A DNA stretch of 64,000 bases, from the NCBI GenBank assembly GCA_903813345.2, contig CAIIXF020000007.1, forward strand, positions 26,707,564 to 26,771,563. The letters are read 5' to 3'. Source of the stretch: Owenia fusiformis (lineage: Eukaryota; Annelida; Polychaeta; Sabellida; Oweniidae). Below the pieces are notes generated by a model. The model had not been told where the DNA came from, made no database searches, and was given only the letters and a program-made list of their open reading frames with translations. This document shows, piece after piece, positions 23,429 to 34,969 of this stretch. Positions within the stretch are counted from its first letter, which is position 1, and each line of letters begins with the position of its first letter. Made by a program: the position numbers and the translations under genes.

Positions 23429-23472
23429 CCTTGTGATCTTGACTAATCTGCCTTGTGACCTTGACTAATCTG
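23429..23472. repeat. 22-bp tandem duplication
   Basis: CCTTGTGATCTTGACTAATCTG is followed at once by the same word with one change. Confidence 0.8.
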
Positions 23473-24094
23473 CCTGTCTCCTAAATCTAAGTAAAAACAC
23501 ACCAATAATTTAATGAATCTTGACATCGCTGTTTGGTAACATATTGTTAAACCAAAGAGCACAAAAAAGGATGCTATTGGAACCTGTGGAGATTCATATT
23601 AAAGAATGTTCACAAGTGTTCAAATTAAGGGGTTTTAATGCATAATTACATTCTCTTGTATAAACAAAATTGATATAAAATAGGACATATCACATAACCT
23701 ATATTTAGTACCTTGAATTGACTTTTTATCAAAAGTTTTTTTAATTAAAAACAACTTTTTATTAATATTTCTGAACAGTGAATATGCAGTTGAATCAATA
23801 CAGAGTACATTCTATACAATTATGATGATAAAAATGTCACAAAAATCTCAAACATACTATCAAGTACTAATTTGATTGCTAACATATCATAAAATACACA
23901 TGTGTTTCTGTTAAAACCCTTCGCTTAATATCACATATTAAAACGATAAATGATATTTGAGAATTTTGATTTGAGACATGCTTGACCTTAGTTCTGTAAC
24001 TTTTAACAACAAAAATAAAATTTATTGTACTTCCTTATACAACTTTAACAAGGTATTATCATGACAAAATCTCAAACCAGTAATGGGAAGTTCT

Positions 24095-24195
24095 AAGAAT
24101 TTGTAACAGACGCGGTTGACCCCTTCAACACCATCCACAAAAAAGTTGGAGACTATAACAATTTGTCACCATTTCTGGTGGTATGATACCAGGCT
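24095..24195 (+). repeat. TGTTACAGAC repeat family, copy 3
   Basis: TTTGTAACAGACGCGG, ACACCATCCACAAAAAAGTT, GGAGACTATAACAATTTGTC and CACCATTTCTGGTGGT in family order. The left part is truncated. Confidence 0.6.
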
Positions 24196-24483
24196 AGATC
24201 CAAGAGTCAATCAAAGTGTGAAGATGAAGTCAAGCCCTCCTCCCATAACTTCTAGTATACATATAGTGCTACTGACCCCCCCCCTCCCCCTTATCAAAAC
24301 CTCCCCACTCCCCTACATAAAAAGGGAGGGGGATATCCTTTACATCTCAAATGTCATAGACCTAATACCTAATTTACTCTCATGCTTTTATAATCCAACA
24401 AAGGGCGATCATATTCACATCATTACGGATATACGATATTTATATTTAATCTTCACTCCATTCTGATTTATTCACTCCATTCT

Positions 24484-24535
24484 GAGTCTTTATCTAAAGC
24501 TCTATTCCAAGGGATAGAAGAAACTGAAGATCCCA
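24484..24535 (+). repeat. Short dispersed repeat, copy 1
   Basis: GAGTCTTTATCTAAAGCT, ATTCCAAGGGATAG and GAAGATCCCA match 34139-34196 in order, with small indels. Confidence 0.6.
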
Positions 24536-25020
24536 TAATGTTCAACTTGGTCAAATCTAATTCCCAAGTAGCCTGATAAATGTTTTGACATCATCCTAGG
24601 GATTTGTACATACTCGTTTTAAAGCCAATGCCGCCATACGTAATAATTCTTTCCTGTCTATTTATGTCATTATTTATCCATTATGGTACTGGAAAGTCAT
24701 TTGTTACAATTCAAAGAGGAAGGTGTTAATTATTAGAACGTCAAATGAAAATACAAAACTCGTTAATGATGTCTGGACTTGTTTTTTCAATGCTTGTCAC
24801 ATCCTTTTGTTATGCAATTTGCAATATGTTTCTTGAAAAAAAATGAACTGAACGCTTTTATCTTAGAGATGGGTCTGTTGCTAATAACTGTCCCTATCAA
24901 GGGAATTTCTCTTCCAAATCTGAGTTCAAAACAGGACATGACAATTCAGTACTTTCCCCAAATTATGATCGTAAACATGCTGTCCTGTTCAGAAGATGTT
25001 CAATACAGAAGGCCTGGATA

Positions 25021-25142
25021 CGTAACATTCCAATCATAAATTAATTGACCCATGCCATCTCTATTTGTGGTTTGAATTTTTGTGTAACCTTTTTTAACAT
25101 AATATGTATAATACTAACCCACAATGCACCTTTACCCATCGT
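25021..25142 (+). repeat. Left arm of a 2.98-kb inverted-repeat structure
   Basis: From CCAATCATAAATTAATTGACCC through ACCCACAATGCACCTTTACC to CATCGTC, this arm is the reverse complement of 27879-28002 with essentially one mismatch over about 115 bases. Homology fades outward and inward of this core. No target duplication could be defined. Confidence 0.85.
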
Positions 25143-25797
25143 CTGTTCCCACTCTCAATCCCTACGTTCTATCTGAAAAGGTCCGAAGCTTGATGAAGAA
25201 GCAAGATGGCGTATACCAGAATACATATCAATCATTAAATGTAAGGGAACATATTCTTTACCAAAATCTCCAGCCTGAGAATCCCTTATACAACACAGGA
25301 ATTGTGTAATGTTATGCCACAATAGATTTGCCAAAATTAAATTATTTTTTCATTTCATCATTCACAGCCCATGTCCTATCATTTAATAAAGGAATACTTC
25401 TGAGATCTGTTATTTCTAAAATGTACACAAATGTCAACTACTTTTGTTAGACCTCTAAAATTGACACAATGATCAATCCCTAAAATTGAAATTTCTCATG
25501 AATCCAACATAATTAATCTAGCTCAGACAGCCACACAAACACGAACAGAACAAACTAACCTCTTATATCATTTCAGGGTATATCATTTTTTAAATATAGT
25601 AATACCTATCTGTTTTTACATAGAAAATACCTAATGCGATTTTAATTATTGTTGTTATTTGATTCATGTTGGTTATGATATGTCATAGTTAGCAGAGAAT
25701 TAATTATCTTCTCAAGATATTTATAGGAAAAAACATTAGTTTTGGGGGGGGGCACATTCATTGTACATTCATTGTTCATATAAATCCACTGTATATC

Positions 25798-25870
25798 TGT
25801 ATGTACCAAATTATCGTGAAACCTGTGTATGTACATGTGACACCCAACCTCCCTAAAATACCTCAACAAT
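25798..25870 (+). repeat. Diverged outlying unit of the 134-bp satellite
   Basis: TATGTACCAAATTATCGTGA, AACCTGTGT, GTGACACC and CTAAAATA parallel the satellite unit segment GCATGTACCTAATTATAGTT, AACCAGTGT, GTGACACC. This outlying copy keeps more of the MITE-like GTGAAACCTGTGT end than the array units do. Confidence 0.55.
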
Positions 25871-25969
25871 CTTTTTTCTAGAGCACTGAACAGGTTAAGC
25901 TAGGCGCTGTCGCCGTAACCATGAGGTTGTGACTTGAGTTCGAGACGTGTGAGCTCCTAGCTTTTTATC

Positions 25970-26857
25970 ATTAAAATAAACATCTCAAAATGTTAACTAT
26001 CATCATATTTTTGAGATGTTCACATATTTATGGTTTTACTGTATTCAATTTCTAAGTCGCTGCATGTACCTAATTATAGTTAAACCAGTGTCTGTGACAC
26101 CTCTATAAAATAAACATCTCAAAATGTTAACTATCATCATATTTTTGAAATGTTAACATATTTATGGTTTTACTGTATTCAATTTCTAAGTCGCTGCATG
26201 TACCTAATTATAGTTAAACCAGTGTCTGTGACACCTCTATAAAATAAACATCTCAAAATGTTAGCTATCATCATATTTTTGAGATGTTAACATATTTATG
26301 GTTTTACTGTATTCAATTTCTAAGTCCCTGCATGTACCTAATTATAGTTAAACCAGTGTCTGTGACAACTCTCTAAAATAAACATCTCACAATGTTAACT
26401 ATCAGCATATTTTTGAGATGTTAACATATTTATGGTTTTACTGTATTCAATTTCTAAGTCGCTGCATGTACCTAATTATAGTTAAACCAGTGTCTGTGAC
26501 ACCTCTATAAAATAAACATCTCAAAATGTTAACTATCATCATATTTTTGAGATGTTAACATATTTATGGTTTTACTGTATTCAATTTCTAAGTCGCTGCA
26601 TGTACCTAATTATAGTTAAACCAGTGTCTGTGACACCTCTATAAAATAAACATCTCAAAATGTTAACTATCATCATATTTTTGAGATGTTAACATATTTA
26701 TGGTTTTACTGTATTCAATTTCTAAGTCGCTGCATGTACCTAATTATAGTTAAACCAGTGTCTGTGACACCTCTATAAAATAAACATCTCAAAATGTTAA
26801 CTATCATCATATTTTTGAAATGTTAACATATTTATGGTTTTACTGTATTCAATTTCA
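25970..26857. repeat. 134-bp satellite, about 6.6 units
   Basis: The anchor CATCTCAAAATG starts at 25981, 26115, 26249, 26383, 26517, 26651 and 26785, an exact 134-base step. The units differ by only a few substitutions. Each unit contains a hairpin (CATCTCAAAA with TTTTTGAGATG, both next to GTTAAC). The hairpin is bounded by TAGTTAAACCAGTGT on one side and GGTTTTACTGTA on the other. Confidence 0.95.
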
Positions 26858-27878
26858 GTCACTGGGGAAGTAAAGAAATCTGAGAAATATTAAGCAAGTA
26901 GACACTTATCTATCAATAAAATGAACAATCTCTGTTTTATTCAACCGGATAATGGTCATAAATGAATAATTTTATGTTATTCTAGAGAACAGAAACAGTG
27001 ATTTGCAATTCCTTAATGAATCGTTTTCCAATCTTGTTACTATACATCACTGATACTAATGCACTGATAAATGTAATTAAGATATTTGCCACTGATGCAG
27101 GGAATGTGTTGATGTGGATCGATGCCATATTTAGGAATTGAAGGGGTAGGTTTTCTTGTACCACATCAACTCGTACCACATCAACTTGTGATCAGTGATC
27201 GCTCATATTTCACGATCCCACTTTTACTTATTTAGGTCAAAATGTCTCAATATTTCTATTTTTAGGCAGAGTGCATTGAATGTAAAGCTAACCCTGTCTG
27301 GAAAACAGTTTTCCATTTGACTTGCACGTCATCAAATCTTCTGATTAAGAGCTAGCCGACTGATTTGTCCAAAAAATGTTGTTAAAGAATTATTTTTCAG
27401 ACATGTTCAAAATTTACTCATGTTTCATTTGTATCTTGTGAGATTTAGTTTCCCAAACAAAAGTATACCTTGGTAAGTCGAAAATAATATCTACACCCAA
27501 CGTGTTATTTTTGAAAAATATGAAACTGATGGTGCAACATCTAGACTCATTAGTCAAGAAAGTTTAGAATCCATGATAAAGAAGTAAATGTTACATAGGT
27601 ACCCTTGAATAAAATGTAGCAATTACTGTACTCTAAAAATTCCAAATTGAGTGAAAAGAGTTGAAAGGAAAAGCAAGGAATAGTGTAAGTAGAGGCATGA
27701 AGATAATACTTATAAAGGAAATGAATATTCGTGAAAATCAAAATTAAAGGATAGAATGAACAATACAAAGATGACATTTTATCCTGAGGAAATGGAACAG
27801 ACAATTGAAAGCAATATGCTTAAAATTATTACTTTCCAAATGAAGTTATTTTTCTGAGTTTCATCAATGAGAAGTGAC

Positions 27879-28002
27879 GTGACGATGGGTAAAGGTGCAT
27901 TGTGGGTTAGTATTATACATATTATGTTAAAAAAGGTTACACAAAAATTCAAACCACAAATAGAGATGGCATGGGTCAAATAATTTATGATTGGAGTAAT
28001 AC
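27879..28002 (-). repeat. Right arm of the 2.98-kb inverted-repeat structure
   Basis: Reverse complement of 25021-25142; the two arms enclose 2.7 kb that includes the 134-bp satellite. The short membrane-like frame readable on the minus strand here is explained by the repeat. Confidence 0.85.
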
Positions 28003-29250
28003 GAAAACTGCAGCAAATCCAATTGCTAAACTGTGTGAATTATGTGAACATAAAAATTAATTCACTGAATAAAAAAGTTACATCTTACAATATTAGACAA
28101 AGGGACCAATCAGATTTTAAGTAAATAGCTAAAGAATCTTAGATCCATCAACATTTTTTCTATGTTTTTAGAGTAATTGCATGCACATATATCTAAAATA
28201 ATATGTTTAATTTATAGCTCCACAATTTTCCCCTTTTTGAACTGACATTGATGAAATTATTTCTAGACATGGGTGGCTGAGATTGAAATAAAATGTTTTG
28301 ACATTTAAATTGCATCATGAAAGTCGGTGTCATTTAGATTTTAGACAGATTTAGAACACACATTTCAGCAATGTAAACAGCCAGGTAATTATTGCCTTGG
28401 ACTATTAAACTTTATGATGTAAATTATTACTGTCACTGTGCTTCTATTGTTTATGATACTGAGTATAAATCATTAGAAGCTTAAAATATCATGAAATAAA
28501 TCTTCTAGAAACGATATTAAGTTTCTATGAGAATCCATATACATCTAATAAATCCCAATTGCTCCTTTTAGCGCGCGCATTATACATAAAGCATTAAGAC
28601 AAGCAATTTTGAGTCTATTAGAGCTATTGTAATTTGATTATGATCTGTTATAATGTACTGGTCAAATGTTTCATCCTCAGATTCAATCTCAACATTCTCC
28701 CTTTGTGAAATTCAATCATACAAAGTGAGGCAATAGGTGAGGCAATAGGTGAGGCAAGGTAGATGAGTTGTGAGGCAAACAGATACTGTCTCACTTTGAT
28801 TGTCCATGCATTTTCATACTAACTGCTTTTCACCTTTTTGAATTTACATCAAAATTAATTAGTTTTTGGGCATTCTGGGTATTCAGTTTCCTTAAGAGTT
28901 GATATTTTGATTTGTGTTTTGAAGACCAAAAGTAAGCTAGATTATTTTACCAAGTCGTAGATGATATTGATGGTATTTGAGAATTTAAACCACACTAATC
29001 TCACATCTGGATCCTCCCCAGTAGCACACAGGTGATTGAGAAGATTTGGCATAGTTTCTGATCTCTGGTTTCAACCAGGTAGGTGCTAATTGTATAGGTA
29101 GCAATGATTACAGGACTCTGGAATGTAGGCTTTTAATCCATATTGATTATGGTAGAGCTTCTTTAAATAAAACAGGAACATCTTTTTTGTTCTCCTCTAT
29201 TGTCTTTTGATTCTATGGAATCAGAATTAAAACATATAATAAAAGCTCTA
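28003..29250. other. No gene seen; one short tandem repeat
   Basis: Only a 12-bp tandem (GTGAGGCAATAG, about 2.7 units, 28725-28756) stands out in AT-rich sequence. Confidence 0.4.
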
Positions 29251-29251
29251 A

Positions 29252-29365
29252 AGTGGAACATCTCTGTACTGTATGTAAATGGAACACTTCCATTAGTGGA
29301 ACACTTCATTCAAAATCTTGTTTCTTTAAGCAGCGAAGTCGAACGAATGCGTAGGGAACAAATAT
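29252..29365. mobile_element. Fused fragments of two MITE families
   Basis: AAGTGGAACATCTCTGTACTG and TTAGTGGAACACTTC belong to the GTTCCACTT subfamily. The following GCGAAGTCGAACGAATGCGTAGGG resembles the 36759-36835 mini-element. Confidence 0.35.
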
Positions 29366-29559
29366 CGCTGCATATTCCATATTCGAGATAAGCTGTGAAC
29401 AGATTTTCAACAGGGTGGCAGATACCTGGTTGTTCTTATGCCATGAAGATCACTGATGTTGGGTATTGTTTTCTTATATGTTGTTTGCCTTAGTCTAAGT
29501 ATAACCCAAGAGGAGGGAAAACCATCATGATTCAATACTCCTATTCGCGATAAGAGTTC

Positions 29560-30180
29560 AGGTGGTAATTAACATAAATATCTCCCATGATGCATCGCTT
29601 TGGAAGGGACAAATTTTCATTGGCCCGCCGAACGAGTCGATTACTCTGAACGTTTCTCAGCTTCTGATCTTCCATCAGCCCTCAAGCATAATTATATGAT
29701 CCAATCTATTCAATAATCAGAAAGAAAATCGGAGATTCAAAGTAACATTATTTATATTTTTCGATCTTCGATTGCGTCTGATCAATTTCTGGGATATCAG
29801 TGACGTCACTGGAATTGGACGGCATCTTCAACTACAGATTTCTTCGGATTTAGGGATTACAGTTCAAAATGCTTTGTCATATATCTTGATTACATACATA
29901 CCTATCGTTTGTGCAAATGAAACTCTACATTAATGTTTAATAGAGTCGCAGTGCGGCATTGAAAATAGCACCCCTGTATAATCCAATGGGAAAGAACCCG
30001 GATGTAGACGAAGTTGTACCATACATGAGAGCTCTTCAAACGGGAGATTGCTAAACTGAACTAAATTAAGCGTTATCGCGTATTGGTATATTGATGACAT
30101 ACAATTTCCTCCTTCGCGCACCTCCTTTCCAGGAAGTACGTATATTTGTTTACCCTCCATCTTGGTTTTCAAAGTTTTCA
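29560..30180. promoter_or_regulatory. Possible promoter-like region with CRE and CCAAT words
   Basis: The region is less AT-rich than its neighbours. It contains a perfect palindromic CAGTGACGTCACTG centred on TGACGTCA (29801-29808), an inverted CCAAT word (ATTGG) at 29814-29818 and another at about 29620. On the minus strand an 83-codon frame starts at ATG 30181; an internal ATG near 30160 sits in CCAAGATGGAGG context. The peptide matches nothing I know. A promoter with a first exon is one reading and chance is the other. Confidence 0.25.
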
Positions 30181-31104
30181 AATTGACCTAGTTTTAAACC
30201 AATTTTTAAACCAGATTTACATTATAAGCGTATGTCATCTTTGAACCCTGGGATTTCTCCCCCTCTTGTATAACCCCCTTTATTTTCTGATTCAAAGGTC
30301 TATCAAATCAATCAAATTGTTAAAATACTTTTTTGTCCTGAAATAAATATTCCTGGAAAAAGGTCACCAAACGACCCAACCAGATAAAAACATACATGTA
30401 GATACTTAGGATATAAATGAATGTAAATTTTTCTGTCTGTCTGTCTCTCAGAGGTAATCCAACACTATTGAATCAGGAACTTATACTAATGAGTACATGA
30501 CATCTGCTTCAGAGGTGTTTACCAGGAATAAAACTCCACTAGATCATGCTTTGAAATGTAAACTAGAATAGGAAAAAGAGGAATTAGCAAGAAATAAAGT
30601 AAATATACATATAGTTAACACTCTAAATTGTACAGAAACTAAAAAAAATTAGACACTTTATTCAAAATTTAGAGAGAAATAGATCGGGATAAATGTCATC
30701 AAATTAGAATATAGAATCTGTCTAGGTGTTATTAAGTATTAATTTACAGTTGAGAATGAAGAGTAAAAGCCTTGTGTTTGTTTTATGGTCAATAATATTT
30801 GCAATTATGATTATATGTGAAATATTTCCCGATTCTGATTTCAGTCATGAATTGTACATATCTCCAGTTGCTGGAACCTAACCTGATATGACTTTCAATG
30901 AGCTTATGTTTCATGGTTGCCATGGTTTTAATAATCAAAAATTAAACATGAGATAAATCAAATGTAATAGAGTAAATTATCACTTTGGGTTCCCACGCTA
31001 AATCACCATTACTTTGCATTCATTTGATTTTGCTTCTTAAAAGAGAGCTTCGTCTTCACTCTTTCAGTTCATAATAAATCTCTGAACTCACTGAGTCAAT
31101 CATC
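30181..31104. other. No gene seen
   Basis: AT-rich sequence with a short TCTG repeat near 30430 and a fragment of the TACCCTTTGCATT mini-element family at 31011-31060. Confidence 0.35.
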
Positions 31105-31109
31105 AAGTT

Positions 31110-32401
31110 CACGGTGTATAACCCAAACGCTCCTACATGCACGACGGAGCGTTTCATTACTGAAATTGAACAAAGAAACGCTCCGGAGTAGGAAAACTGG
31201 CTGGCGGCAATGATGAGCCGTCTGACGATTTCCCCAATAATGGGAATAAGAGGTATGAGTTACATATTTCGAGTATACCATTCGATGGGTGTGATATTCA
31301 TGTTGTACTTGGCTGGCTGTTGACGTTTGAAGCAATTAGGAAGAGCTGTACGAAGCAGTATAGTTATCAAAATTCAAAAACGTATTTGTCATTCTCCCGA
31401 TCAAAACCCCTTTTGTCGATACATGTGATTAGTTGAGCCAAGATTAGAGCACCAACGTATATTTTAGTCAAATTCCAATGCTTCAACGCACCATGCATTA
31501 TCGTAATAGTGATTTGATGACCGAAAATCCAGTCTTAAAAATGATGACATTCTCATATTCAAGAAACGCTCCGATCTGGTTAACACAGTGAACTGGAAAC
31601 GCTCCGGTAGTCTAGATCTGTTTAGGAAATATATAGCTTGCCTTTCCTTTTCAGGAAGAGAAAGAAAAGATCTATTATACCCCTTGGCATCAAAAGAAGA
31701 AAGATTAATTCACATATAAATTTTCGTTTTTTTCTATAGTTTTATGATTAAGCACACATGTAGACATGACATCATCTAATGTAGGCTTAAATCAGCTAGT
31801 TGCACGTTTAGCACCAACAGGTTCAGATGTTTCAATTTGCCCAACAAGTACAACACGTTTTTAAGAGAAAGATTCGATTCGGAACTCTTCTCTAATAATC
31901 TGAAAATGATATCAAAACAAAATGGTAAGAGCGTTTCTAAAATTGTGTTCTAAATCGACGGAGCGTTTCGAGGAAAACAAGCGATTTCTTGAGAACAAGT
32001 AATGGATTTGGACTGGGATTTTAGGAAATGAGAATATACGAGTTTGTGATCTACTACTTTAACAGAAAGATTAACGTTTTCATAGAAATATTAGTTTAAT
32101 TCGTAATTTGTGGTCAAATCGTCATCTTCAGATTCGTTTGATCTACACTACGGAGCTTTGATCAAGCAAATAACAGTTTACCACCAGAAGTTGAATAAAT
32201 AAGATCTTTGCTCACGGTATTGTTCATCGAATGGTACATAATATTTCACCATAACATATAATATGTAAGAGAAACGAGAGAAACAATACTGACGGTCATA
32301 GTGGAATCTTCATTAGCCGCCATTTTATTTCGCTCCGGAGCGTTTCCGCGTAAATGAAACGCTCCGTCGTGCATGTAGGAGCGTTTGGGTTATACACCGT
32401 G
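31110..32401. mobile_element. 1.29-kb element, 49-bp TIRs, 5-bp TSD, GAAACGCTCC motifs
   Basis: The terminal inverted repeats are identical over 49 bases, beginning CACGGTGTATAACCC, and flanked by a perfect 5-bp duplication AAGTT (31105-31109 and 32402-32406). The word GAAACGCTCC or its inverse occurs at least ten times, for example 31125, 31146, 31175, 31563, 31596, 31960, 32331 and 32356. The sites cluster toward the ends with some in the middle; such arrays often serve as transposase-binding sites. An internal TACCATTCG / CGAATGGTA pair extends the symmetry inward. No transposase frame is recognisable. The superfamily is unsure; a 5-bp duplication fits some hAT-related lineages. Confidence 0.9.
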
Positions 32402-32406
32402 AAGTT

Positions 32407-33139
32407 TGTTGTCGAAATGCAGATGACTTTCTTTCGTAATTTCCTCTGACACGATCGCATAGTAAGCACGCATTTTGGACATGTTCCTTCCAGCTCACTG
32501 ATTGGTACTAGACAGAGGGTAGTTTATAACTATTCTCTGTGTACAGGGCAAATCACAATGTTCTATCTATGAAACCAGGTCTGGAGCTTGAAGAAGCAAG
32601 ATGGTATTGAATGGGTATAGACTTGGAATCATTAGAGAGGCTCAGTAACACTGATGATTATCATCTTTTCAATTGGTTTATTTAGGGACCTAATTACAGC
32701 CATTTTCCTTTTAAACACCTACCCAATCAGGCAAGTCAAAGCCGTGAAGGGGGAAATAGTCCCCAGTAGACCAAACAGGTCTTCGACAACAGTGCTAATT
32801 TGACCTCCTTTATACTCAGAGAAAATGAGGATTTTGTATGAAGAAGATCAGCATGAAATAATATCTACAAATATGCCATATTTTGACAGGTTGTGAATAG
32901 GATTACTGTTTCCATTACTTGGATATTCTGAGAATCCAGATTAAAGTGAATCAATTTCTATATAACAAGCATGCTTAAAAGCATCCAGAAAATCTTGTCC
33001 ATAATGTAAAGTTAATCAATTGGACTCTCATTTTCAATCAACAATTGCTCTATGAATTGGTATAAAAAATTCCAAATAAATCTTTCTATTTTATCATGCA
33101 AGATAAAGATAACACAAAAAATATGACCTGATATGACTA
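32407..33139. other. No gene seen
   Basis: Contains one copy of a small dispersed word, AGGTCTGGAGCTTGAAGAAG (about 32578), also seen near 25181 and 56987. Otherwise featureless. Confidence 0.35.
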
Positions 33140-33141
33140 TA

Positions 33142-33774
33142 CAGGGTGTCAAATGGTGTTGTGCCCCCTCTCCACGGCATAAACTAGGAAAGATACACAC
33201 ACATACCATATACCATTGGAAAGAGCATTTAATTGTTGTTAACATGTGAAAAAATGAAGATGCATGATGGAAAATAAGATATATTTTTAACTTACTTTTA
33301 AAAGTGAGCATGACCCCCTTGGGCAGCCTTAACCGCTACCAATCTAGCAGGATATGAAGCTAAAAGGGAATGGAAAAGGGCTGTGTCTTTCTCAAGAGAT
33401 TTTAATAATTTTCGGAGGTTCTTGAGCAGGGCATCTTTGGAATATCTGTTCTCTGCAGGTTCAGTGTCCATAAGTTGCTCTGTTTTCTGCATTAATATGG
33501 ACCCCATGTGCTCTGAAGCATTCAGGTCGGGGCCGTTGCTTGGGTATTCATCAATACCAAAAAAGTCTATGCCAGATTCTCAAAAATCAATGAAATAGAG
33601 CACTACACTAGTACATTTCAAATGCATGTGACACTATGTAGCAATATCTGACATAGGTCATCTAGGGTTTATTTTATCCAGAATTGAATGCTCTTTCCAA
33701 TGACATACATAATGTGTAGGTACCTTTCTAAGTTTATGCTGTGGAAGGGGGGCACAACGCCATTTGACACCCTG
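33142..33774 (-). mobile_element. Deleted Tc1/mariner element with ~95-bp TIRs
   Basis: Left CAGGGTGTCAAATGGTGTTG and right inverse CAGGGTGTCAAATGGCGTTG lie inside TA dinucleotides (33140-33141 and 33775-33776). Similarity of the two ends continues for about 95 bases through GTGCCCCC, GCATAAACT and CATTGGAAAGAGCAT. The 633-bp length is about half that of an intact element, and the interior codes only for the C-terminal part of the transposase. It is an internally deleted, inactive copy. Confidence 0.9.
33298..33579 (-). pseudogene. Tc1/mariner transposase, C-terminal remnant
   Basis: On the minus strand a 93-codon frame runs to the stop at 33300-33298. It contains YPSNGPDLNASEHMGSIL, matching the conserved P-x-S-PDLNPIE-LW block around the third catalytic acidic residue of Tc1/mariner DDE transposases. 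It ends in YPARLVAVKAAQGGHAHF, matching the family's usual C-terminus (RLxAVIKAKGGHTKY). The ATG at 33507 is internal, not a start. A stop at 33582-33580 lies upstream in frame, and the DNA-binding domain and first two catalytic residues are absent. It is a pseudogene. Confidence 0.85.
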
Positions 33775-34138
33775 TACTTCAATAATTTATCTGGTGGCAG
33801 ATTTGCAGTTAAATTACAGCAACAACACAAAGGAAAAACACAAAAATCTTGAAAAATACCATTGCACTTGACATAACACACTAGTCATATACAGTATTAG
33901 AATAAAATTCAAAATAGTCTTGCAATAAGCCCGTGTGGAACCCCCAATATACACACACTTCACCTCTAGGCAGAGGAAAGCTCCAGAGACTTGATGCAGA
34001 ACTTAATTCTGAACTAACATTGATTATTTTGAATTGAATCTGAGATGTCTGAGTGATTTTTAGGTTTAACTTTACAAGATAAATATTTGCATTCTCTAGC
34101 TATCCTTCACTCCATTTATCTGAATCCTGATATATATC

Positions 34139-34196
34139 AGAGTCTCTGTTTATCTAAAGCTGTGTATTCCAAGGGATAGCGCAGGCTGTAGATCCC
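34139..34196 (+). repeat. Short dispersed repeat, copy 2
   Basis: Matches 24484-24535: GAGTCTCTGTTTATCTAAAGC, ATTCCAAGGGATAG and GTAGATCCCA. Confidence 0.6.
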
Positions 34197-34969
34197 ATCT
34201 AGGGAAAAATCAAGTCCATTTCAATGCATGTAATGATAGCCTGTAAGTAAAAATGTTTCCCATTAATAAACTGATATTGGTTTGTTTTTTTGAACTGTTA
34301 AATCTATCTGTTTTTGATTGATAGCATCTCCTGCTGAGTTAAGATAAACCTGACAAAAGATAACAGGTATTGATGAGTTCTATTTAGTATTGTCAGCCTA
34401 ATGAATATATTGAACCTAAAATATCTGTTCCACATGCAAAATAATTGCCTTTCATCATATCAAGTTTAATAATAACAACATGAGTCTTTTTACAAGATCT
34501 ATGAGCAATTTCTGGTTCATTTCATTCTGAAGTTTGCTTTTTGATCATTTTTAGAAAATCTTATTATGAATTCAGTTTAAGAAATCTATATACCATTGAT
34601 TGGTTATGAATATATTCAACTTTGTGATAATCAATGTAGTGAGGGAGATGGAAGTTCGGTGAGAAACATATTCTTTTAAACAACCATTCTGATGTTCATA
34701 GCATCCCCTCAGTTTCACTTTGCCACACAAAAGAAGGACAGAGATGGAGAATGGGTGCTTATCAGGATATTAATCAACCGAAAATAACTTAACATTGATT
34801 AACATTTTAGTCTAAATCCTATCTCCAGACAATGGTTTTCTTTAAGGCACAATAGGTCTATCAGATCGTGAACTTAACAAAGATAAAACTGATCCGGTGA
34901 TTGTTAACAAATGAGGTCGTCAAGTTCTATAACATGAAATAAGACAACAGGTTAGGATAACCATTTGAA

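Noticed and set aside
25880-25962. B-box-like GAGTTCGAGACG next to the 134-bp satellite, possible SINE head
   Set aside because: No complementary T stem, no clear A box and no tail. The segment is simply an insertion between an outlying unit and the array.
26982-27179. 65-codon minus-strand frame with a hydrophobic helix
   Set aside because: It begins in a short local duplication (GTACCACATCAAC) and has no convincing splice or start context; AT-rich DNA easily gives such membrane-like peptides.
33012-33598. Open frames on both strands around 33012-33311 and 33383-33598
   Set aside because: The first is TIR sequence of the Tc1/mariner relict. The second is the antisense of its transposase remnant.
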